A program made the position numbers and the translations under genes. Positions 56,691 through 64,000 of a stretch of DNA of 64,000 bases are shown in pieces. The stretch is from Atherix ibis (Eukaryota; Arthropoda; Insecta; Diptera; Athericidae): positions 22,530,233-22,594,232 of the forward strand of contig OY282610.1 in the NCBI GenBank assembly GCA_958298945.1. The letters run 5' to 3'. Under the pieces are notes generated by a model, which did not search any database, was not told where the DNA came from, and saw only the letters and a program-made list of their open reading frames with translations. Numbering within the stretch: position 1 is the first letter of the stretch; every line of letters starts with the position of its first letter.

Positions 56691-59600
56691 TTGAAATACC
56701 AATAATATCTCCTTAACGCCATCTGGTGTAATACAGACTAGAAGGTTCATAATGTCCTTCTTTTCGTTTTTATTATTTTAATGACAATGAAAGCATTCTA
56801 ATTAAGGCACGTAATAGGATCCTTCTTTCGAGTTGGCTTGATATTATCTGAATTGCTGGTGAAACTTTCATATTTTTACACAATCGAACTTATTTATAAT
56901 GATTGGTATTCATTCAATCCCTATGCTACGAGGGCGACAATAAATGCAAAATTTTAGATGCGTAGAAAAATATGCGTGCATAAACATCATGAGGATAAAA
57001 GGAAACTATGAAAAACTAGGTAAGGTTAGAGGTCCTTGAAAAAAATAATCGCACGTATGTTTGAAAAATTTGAACTTCAAAATAGACGTTTATAAAAAAA
57101 ATAATAGTGCTCATGAAAAAAAATTTAGGGCATTTTGAATTTTTAGGGGCTTACTAACAGTCTACATTATTTATAAGAATTTCGAAAAAATACTCGCAAT
57201 TATTATTTTTTTAAGAATATTTATTACCATATAAATTGTTTTGTGTAAATATTTACTATACGAGTATAGATATTAACTAGAAGTAGTTTATCTGTTTGTA
57301 TGTATTAGAGTGAAAATAATTTCAAATATTTTCAACAATTTAATAATGCTACATGGCGTAAAATATTTGTTTTGAAGAAATATTTCTTAACGCACCTGTC
57401 TGTGAAAGTGCATTTGTACGTGTATAAAAGTTGAATGAAAAAATTCTATTATAAACAATGTTTTTATTTATACGAATGTATATTATTCCATATTTTATCA
57501 TGAAATTGAGTTGAAGTTAGCCAATGTTGGAGGAAGCATTCTTCTGCTGTTAAATTTTATAGCAATAACACCTATACTAGTACAGTAGAGGAATTCCGTC
57601 CGAAAATTATGAGTCACCTACCGTTTCAGTTAAGATAAAACCTTGCATTTACCGTGTATATTTACTAAAAGGGGATGATGGGACGAAAAATGGAGATTAT
57701 GAAAATGGGAAGAGAAAAAAAAAACCTGTATGGGCTTGATTTTATAATATGAAGACAAAAGATAACAAGGATTCAACGTTGACTTTGAGAAAAATATTCT
57801 TGTTTCTGATAGGCCCAGTATGAAAAATATCTCACGTGACTAAAGATAACATTGTTAGAATATTTTACGTGTTTTTATTAGAGCGTCTTCTATAACCAGT
57901 TGTATATATCAACAATATTATATAGACGAATAGGCCAACCCTTACATATGTACGCATATATGTTATATTCTTATGGACACAAGGATATCAAGAATATATA
58001 CAACATGCTTTTAGAAATATTCGTAAATGTTATACACAGTAATTGTGGAAACTGATGAAAGAAGATTTTATGAAAATCCATCCATAAACGCACAATATTC
58101 AAAAGGGGTAGTAAAAGTTCTTGGGCTGTTGTGAAGCGCCTCGTATAGATTTTTTGGCCTGTCCCAAAATGGGGCAAAATATGAGAAATGGGATAAGATA
58201 TTTTACGAGATAGATGGGAGCAGTCGACAAGACAGACTGGGCCAAGAATAAGATCAGACACTAAATAACAATCACCATCCGACTCTTGCCTCATCTCCCT
58301 AGAGTAACTACATAGAAGTACACGTGTTACGTTTTGTTTTTGCATATTAGCATATTTACATGTCCCGTCAAACAGTTTTTTTTTGTGTGTGTTTTTTTTT
58401 GCTCTCCATTTGTCAGAATACAGAAACACCTATTCCTCCTTCCAACCACCTCCATTTTCTATTCTATAATGGAAATTTTCTTACAACGTCCTGTTTGTAA
58501 ATCTTTTTGTTTCTTCTTCTGACCCCTACTATTTTGATCCTTCCTTCCATATAATACAATATTTCCAGAATTTTCCCGTGAAAATTACATTTCAGAACAG
58601 TTTAGATTTAAGAGTATTTACAAAAAAATAATATATTCTTAGAAAATTCCTTGCGCAATTGAACGTACAACTTACTGATAAGTGGTACTTAAATTCCTTA
58701 CATCTACATGTCTCTTAAAGTATCTATTATATTGTATAAAATCGTAAATAAGTTATTTGGAGGTAATTTTTTTATTTTCTCATATAAGCTGGTTAAATTT
58801 CTCCACAATTTAGAGCCTATGAGAATGGGTAGACCTGCAGTAAGAGGAAGTGTGTCGAACCGCATGTCATAATTCGGGTCTATCAAATATTAGAAATTTT
58901 TTTTTAATAGGGTTGAAATTTGGCTATATTGATAGTTTTATTATTCGGTTGGTAGTTAATATATTTATAGTAGAAAATTTATTATTTATTAAAAACGTAT
59001 CGAAATAATTCAAATTAATCTGCGTGAAAGCCATAATTTGTAAAATTTTCGCGTACAAACCGTTAAGGGGAAAATATTGTAGAGGACCCAGTTTTATCTA
59101 TTTAAGGATATTTTCAACAATTGGGCCTGTTAACAATGACCAAATGGCGAATTTTGCCTATACGCCTTAAGTCGGTTCAAGTGGTGCAAGAACTAAACTC
59201 ATCAGATCATTTTTAACATCAAAATTTTACTTATTGGCTCATTAAAAATGATAAGAAATAATCAAAGCGCATTTTAACATCTGAAAATCTTTTATGGTTA
59301 TTATTTGGGAATTAGAAAATTTATTCCCTGCATTTAGGATAGGGATCAGTTCGATAGGAGTATGGTTTGTTACGACTTCACTCAGGCGATAGCTCATTTT
59401 ATCTTGGCACGATTGTCGCTAGCTTTAACGGAGGTTGTGGGCAAAGTGGTGTTTTTACATCCATCATAACAAAAAAAAATGTATACCTAATACACATAGG
59501 GGAAAATGGAGACTCCAAGAGAAAAAAGAAGTGTTAAAAAGAGAACATTTCAAAAAAAAATTATTTCAAACTTTTTTTTTTAAATAAGAAAAGGATCTGA

Positions 59601-59755
59601 TATTTGAAGAAAAAATAACAGGAGATGTTGGAATATATAAAAAATTACAAATGAAAAAAATTTAATTGAAATAATAAAAATTTATATCGACGATAGATGG
59701 AAAATATTCTCGATGAGGAAAAGCAAAATAAAGGGATTTCTAGTCATTAAACACT
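56691..59755. other. Long AT-rich region, almost nothing recognised
   Basis: Apart from the orphan frame at 57971-58429, no gene, RNA or repeat is identifiable. It contains several T-rich and A-rich runs. Confidence 0.35.
57971..58429 (-). CDS. Orphan 152-codon open frame
   Basis: This ATG-initiated minus-strand frame is long for so AT-rich a region. It begins MFLYSDKWRAKKNTHKKKLF, has Cys/Ser-rich and Leu/Ile-rich parts (LILGPVCLVDCSHLSRK), and no motif I recognise. Not a transposon frame known to me. No splice or promoter evidence. A chance ORF is quite possible; it is listed because chance frames of this size should be rare at this base composition. Confidence 0.18.
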   Translation of the reverse strand: MFLYSDKWRAKKNTHKKKLFDGTCKYANMQKQNVTRVLLCSYSREMRQESDGDCYLVSDLILGPVCLVDCSHLSRKISYPISHILPHFGTGQKIYTRRFTTAQELLLPLLNIVRLWMDFHKIFFHQFPQLLCITFTNISKSMLYIFLISLCP

Positions 59756-59759
59756 AAAA

Positions 59760-60650
59760 CTACGAGTCGCCTATGACCATAGGGGTTGATTTACGCTCAA
59801 TCAACGCACCAACATTACTGGCAGTTTACAGTCAGTAATCAGTTACAAGTTGATTACTCCAACTGTTAATGGCGACGACTATCTTAACCTCTACTGTCAT
59901 AAGCAGTGACAGCGCCCGAGTATATTCCACCAGCGATCCGGAGACCATCAACCATAGCCTAAGGCGACTCACCATCATTTGGCACAGTGTGTTTTAAGAC
60001 CCGATTCCCGTGATACAATTTTTGTTTTAAGAGTACTTCGGTTTGTACTCCGCTCACTGAGCTACGGTAAGGAATCTTGTAAATGCCTAGGCACCGCTAA
60101 GCCAGCTCAGGTACGCGGGATTCGCCAAGACCCGAAAGTAATACCGGAATCGACCTTGGCCATTTATACACTGTATTAAAGCATTCATACCATTCTCTCA
60201 CACCTAACACTTCACTCACATCCACATTCTCACCATTCACCACGATTCCACATACACCTAAGTCACTCAAGTTTCCGTACAGGCCACACTCAATGAGAAG
60301 GTGATTGTCACTCTCCTCCGCCACCCCACAAAAGTATCTAGCCTCCGCAGCCAGACCACGCCTGTACAGGAACCCATTCATACCGCCATGTCCCGTGAAT
60401 AAATACCCAAAGTACAGACCAAATTCAAACCCATAAGCAGCTGCAAACCACACATCCGAAATGAACATGTGCGTCCATCTGCCATTCACAATTTCATCCC
60501 ATCGACGTTGCCATATTTCTCATATTCTATTCAGAACAAGTACACGCCGCTGGCGTAGACTAAAATCCTGAACCTCTTCATTTGTAACCGGACAACCAGC
60601 AAGCGGGATGCCCCGCCAAAAGGATTAACAACTAAATTGGGAGAGATTTA
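59760..60650 (-). pseudogene. R1-clade retrotransposon 3' end
   Basis: The minus strand reads WQRRWDEIVNGRWTHMFISD near 60460-60520, then GLYFGYLFTGHGGMNGFLYR, and EARYFCGVAEESDNHLLIEC. The W-RRWD----GRWTH-FI-D block, the TGHG-MN-FL-R block and a C-CG---E--NH-L-EC knuckle are typical of the C-terminal region of R1-clade proteins. The frame continues to 60097 (VLGVREWYECFNTVYK). Less AT-rich sequence from 59760 to 60097 is likely the 3' UTR. The RT itself is absent upstream. It is related to, but distinct from, the fragment at 21470-21760. Confidence 0.7.
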
Positions 60651-62885
60651 AATGTTGGCCATTACCGAAAGCCACTCATCCTGGGCCAAATTATTTGCAG
60701 CAGTGCAACTACTTAAATAACGACGATAATAGTGTCAGATCAAGATTGGACACCTGCGGATAAAAGTGATTCCTTAAATATTTCTATATAAATTTATTAT
60801 TTTCAGGATTATATTTATTAATTTTAATTTTCCTTTTCTACGAGTATTATTTCATGTATGGTAATCTGTCTACAGAGACATGATAATCAGGACGACCATA
60901 CTATTGAAAACCAAATTCAAATTTGGCGGAGAGGTGATGTTAATTAATAACTAAATTTATCAAATTAGAAAGGATAATCAAAAGAAATTATTATTTTTTC
61001 TTCATAACTTGTGAAATATCTAAAATAAAAATTTTGCAAATTTTGTATTTCAGATCCTAGAAAAGAAAGATTCTAAAGAAATCATCCTAAATGCTTAGCT
61101 GCGGAAAGGTACAGGTGATTTGAATGATAAACGATCCTATGTTAAAAAAATAATTTTATTAAAAAAAAATTTTAATCCAAAAAGAAAAAAAACAATATTT
61201 TAATGGTTAATTAATAATTTTATATTTTCCAAAGCCAAGAGAATTGATAAATAGAAGAATTCCTTTTTAAAAATAACAGATTATTAATTATAATATTTTT
61301 CAAATAAAATAATTATTTTTTAAATATTCATAATAAATTGACTATAAAATATTCGTATTAAAAAAATAAATAATTATTAACAGATAAATTCATTGTAATT
61401 ACTAGTCAGATTTATTTTAAGATTTTTTAATTCCCATTTTTAAAAATCGCCAAAAGCCGAAGCAACAATCAAGCTTACAAAAATTTTTATTTCTAAATTA
61501 ATTAAATGGAGTAATATTTGTCTAATTATTAATTAATTAAAGTAATCGCCGAAAATAGGAAAAAAAAAGACTTCAGATACTTACTTCCCCAGTCATGGCC
61601 CCATCTAAAATGAGTCGCTGTTTTTTTTTTCACAAACTGGCATTATCAGATTTTTTTTTGCCTTTTTCCCGTCTATATTACATATAATATTTTTTTTAAT
61701 AAAAAATAATATTTTAAATTCATGATAAATACTATAGAAAAAAAACGAGTATCTAAAATTACTGCTCCATTTACAAATTTAATCGTTCGAAAATCTTAAT
61801 AATACCTTTAATTTAACTTATTACATTTACAATTTACAAAATAAAATCATTTACAATACAAGTAAAATAAAGGTTAAATGTGAAATTGTAATTATTTAAC
61901 ACTTAAGACATTCTCGTCTTAATTTGATTACATGAATTTGTGAAAAACAATTATTTCCAAAATGTTTTACTATCATATGACAATACAAAACAGTCTTTGG
62001 ACAGATATGAGCCCTGTCATGAATTTCCATCAAATGGAGACCAATAATAACCCGAACGTCTGTAATGGAAATTATAATAAAACCACATGAAACATCTTTG
62101 GATCCTTTAGTTTCGCTACCTTAGGTCCTTTAACGCAAACATAAAATGAATTTAATTAAACACCTAAACATAGGATGGGGGGGGGAGGGGGTAGGCTTGG
62201 GGTATAACGTTGAGCACATATCAATCTGTCTCGCTAAAACTGCTCGTGGTTATGTTGTAATGATTTCTCTTATACTGAGAGGACACAATACCATGTTACA
62301 AATCTCGGTTAGGTCAGAGACTCATCCCTTATCCTACTAGACGACATCGTTTAATATCTGAACATTAGTAGAAAACTGAGGCAAACTGTAACGTGACAAA
62401 TGGATGTTGTTGCGATTATTATTCTATTTTACAATATGTCGAAAATATCTTATATGAGTACTGATAATACGTCCTAAACACTTTCACTTATATTTATATT
62501 AATGTAAATTTGTATATACATCAGCCAAAATAAGCCTCATTATTCCCTTTTCTTAGTGTATAAATCGAGCAATTTTCGTCCAGATGGTGAATACAACTTG
62601 TCAATGAAAATATTACTCGTAAAAGAAAAATCGGAACAATTATTTTAAAAACAACGTGTGAATCTTAAAAGTGATTCCTTAAATATAATGTATTTAAAAA
62701 TTGAAGAATCACTTTTAGGCGTCTTATTTTCAAAGTTGTAGGAACTCAATTTCTTCTATTACAATAAATGTTGCTGCAACATAAATTTCAATGGCTTTTA
62801 ATTCAATCAAAATGAAAAGGTTACAACGGCCAATCAACTGGGCCATATAATGTGATGTAATATAAATACGAGGGTAGCAAGAGGC
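60651..62885. other. AT-rich region; small repeats, possible promoter-like match
   Basis: No genes were recognised. TAAAAGTGATTCCTTAAATA occurs at 60761 and 62666, and its first part recurs inverted at 62704-62717, giving a small stem. About 62568-62600 matches the block just upstream of genes A and B (GAGCAATTTTCGTCCAGATG). A G-run lies near 62176. Confidence 0.3.
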
Positions 62886-62890
62886 AAATA

Positions 62891-63650
62891 CGAGGTCTGT
62901 TCAAAAAGTATCGTGAATTTTGTGTTTTTTTTTGTTCAAAAATTATTTATTTATTCATGAATATCTATTTTGTCCCCTTCAAAGTAATCTCCACCAGATA
63001 TTATACACTTGTGCTAACGTTTTTTCCAATCGTCGAAGCACTTCAAAAAATCATTGTTCAGCTCCTCCTGCGATGCCGTTTTTATCTCATCAATCGTAGC
63101 GTAGCGTCGTCCTTTAATGGGTCTCTTCAGTTTCGGGAATAAGAAAAAGTCACAGGGGGCTAGATCTAGGAAATACGGTGGCTGCGGTATTATTAGTGTG
63201 TTGTTTTTGGCCAAAAATGGCAAAAGTCAATTTTTGTTCTTCCACAAATCCGGGAGTTTCTGGCGGATTGCTTCACGCAACTTGCGCATAACTTACAGGT
63301 AATATTCCTTATGGACCGTTCTACCCTGTGGCAAGAACTCATGAAAACTGTAAGCAAAACCTTTACATTTGACCGAACTTGGCACCATTTTTGTACCACC
63401 GATAAACTCCGTCTGAGAACATTTTGTACCATCGATAAACGTTGCTTCGGTCCAAGATATGCCACAGTCAACATTCGGAATGCGTCCGCGCAATTAATTT
63501 TATTTTTCACACAAAATTTGATACAGATTCTTTGATCCATTTTTTGGAATGGGCAAAAATCGAAGACACGTGCAAGCAAAGCAGCTGTCAAAAATTAACT
63601 GAACATTCAAAATGGCCGAACTTGTCGGCATAAGTGAGAGACATGATACG
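62891..63650 (-). mobile_element. Mariner, internally deleted (D-34-D family)
   Basis: The 3' terminal repeat CGAGGTCTGTTCAAAAAGTA starts at 62891 after TA. The transposase starts at ATG 63540 on the minus strand (MDQRICIKFCVKNKINCADA, FRMLTVAY) and then loses large parts. QVRSNVK, FLPQGRTV, IRQK-LPDLWKNKN, FLAKNNT and PPYFLDLAPCDFFLFPKLKR can be read in various frames. First and second catalytic Asp regions are deleted; the third (LAPCDFF) remains. The 5' leader extends to about 63646, where the element is joined to an inverted 5' end of another copy. Confidence 0.8.
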
Positions 63651-63736
63651 AGTACAAAAAGTATCGCGAATTTTGAATTTCCGCGGGTTATGTTGGTACT
63701 CATGTCTCTCACTTATGCCGACAAGTTCGGCCATTT
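63610..63736. repeat. Inverted repeat of mariner leader, 37-bp perfect arms
   Basis: Arms 63610-63646 and 63700-63736 are perfect reverse complements (AAATGGCCGAACTTGTCGGC...). The 53-base spacer holds a terminal-repeat-like stretch (TACAAAAAGTATCGCGAATT) in plus orientation. It is a head-to-head junction of two 5' ends of the same mariner family. Confidence 0.9.
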
Positions 63737-64000
63737 GTATTATCAAACTACCTTGAACAATGAGATTACCTTTGATAACACTAGGTGTAACCATAATTCC
63801 AGTAATAGTAATATTGAGGAATTTAGAATACTTCGATATCATATTGGCAGGTAGCCGGGCAATTTCTTAGGGATTATTCAATCTCAAACTAAGCAATGAC
63901 CTTACATGTACCGCCCGAGACTTTGGAGCAACAACGACATATTATCGTGTCAGATTTGCCCATCTTATTGACATAATATCTTAAAAGACAGTGCTCAGTG
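63737..64000. other. Window end, unassigned
   Basis: After the mariner leader ends near 63736 no gene or repeat is recognised up to the last base. Confidence 0.3.

Noticed and set aside
63500..63854. Frames of 63-84 codons on both strands near the window end (for example MAELVGISERHD)
   Set aside because: They are translations of the mariner leader and its inverted copy, not coding sequence.

Overview
The window looks like AT-rich insect nuclear DNA, probably from a fly-like (dipteran) genome. The evidence is several Tc1/mariner lineages, a THAP-type P-like transposon, Jockey-, RTE- and R1-type non-LTR retrotransposon debris, GT-AG introns with AATAAA signals, and no bacterial gene organisation. 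The species cannot be named from the sequence. Most of the 64 kb is transposon graveyard plus long AT-rich stretches in which I recognise nothing. There is a 200-base assembly gap at 21235-21434.

Layout. 0.8-2 kb: old Jockey-type RT remnant. 2.1-7.85 kb and 10.0-14.2 kb: two direct copies of a duplicated locus, each carrying a small two-exon gene (144 and 125 residues) of a family I do not recognise. The 5' flank and the first part of the intron are nearly identical between copies, while exon 1 with its leader and exon 2 are strongly diverged. This is the most unusual feature of the window. 7.9-10 kb, between the copies: mariner, gag and RT debris. 14.4-15.8 kb, 40.2-42.9 kb (inverted) and 44.8-45.4 kb: three copies of another duplicated locus. 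One copy carries a roughly 100-unit 15-bp minisatellite that the sister copy has as about two units. 16.15-17.37 kb: mauritiana-type mariner. 17.96-19.78 kb: internally deleted P-like element with terminal repeats and a target-site duplication. 21-27 kb: R1 and RTE fragments, a 7-bp satellite and a truncated mariner. 28.04 kb: tRNA-like sequence. 28.8-30 and 34.3-37.2 kb: reversed Jockey copies. 32.4-34.1 kb: three candidate very small spliced reading frames. 38.1-39.1 kb: Tc1/mariner relative with D-41-D spacing. 45.9-47.1 kb: mariner with a mutated catalytic Asp. 53.1-56.7 kb: Jockey copy interrupted by a full-length mariner whose transposase frame keeps all three catalytic Asp but lacks an in-frame AUG. 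59.8-60.6 kb: R1-type 3' end. 62.9-63.7 kb: deleted mariner joined head-to-head with another 5' end.

Two themes deserve attention. First, the duplicated small gene pair shows divergence confined to exons inside near-identical flanks, the pattern expected of a rapidly diversifying gene family or of patchwork gene conversion. Second, short fold-back inversions with 22-48 bp arms occur at least six times, mostly inside otherwise recognisable transposon sequence, suggesting a template-switch process or an assembly/amplification artefact. All family assignments are from reading motifs by eye; no database search was run.
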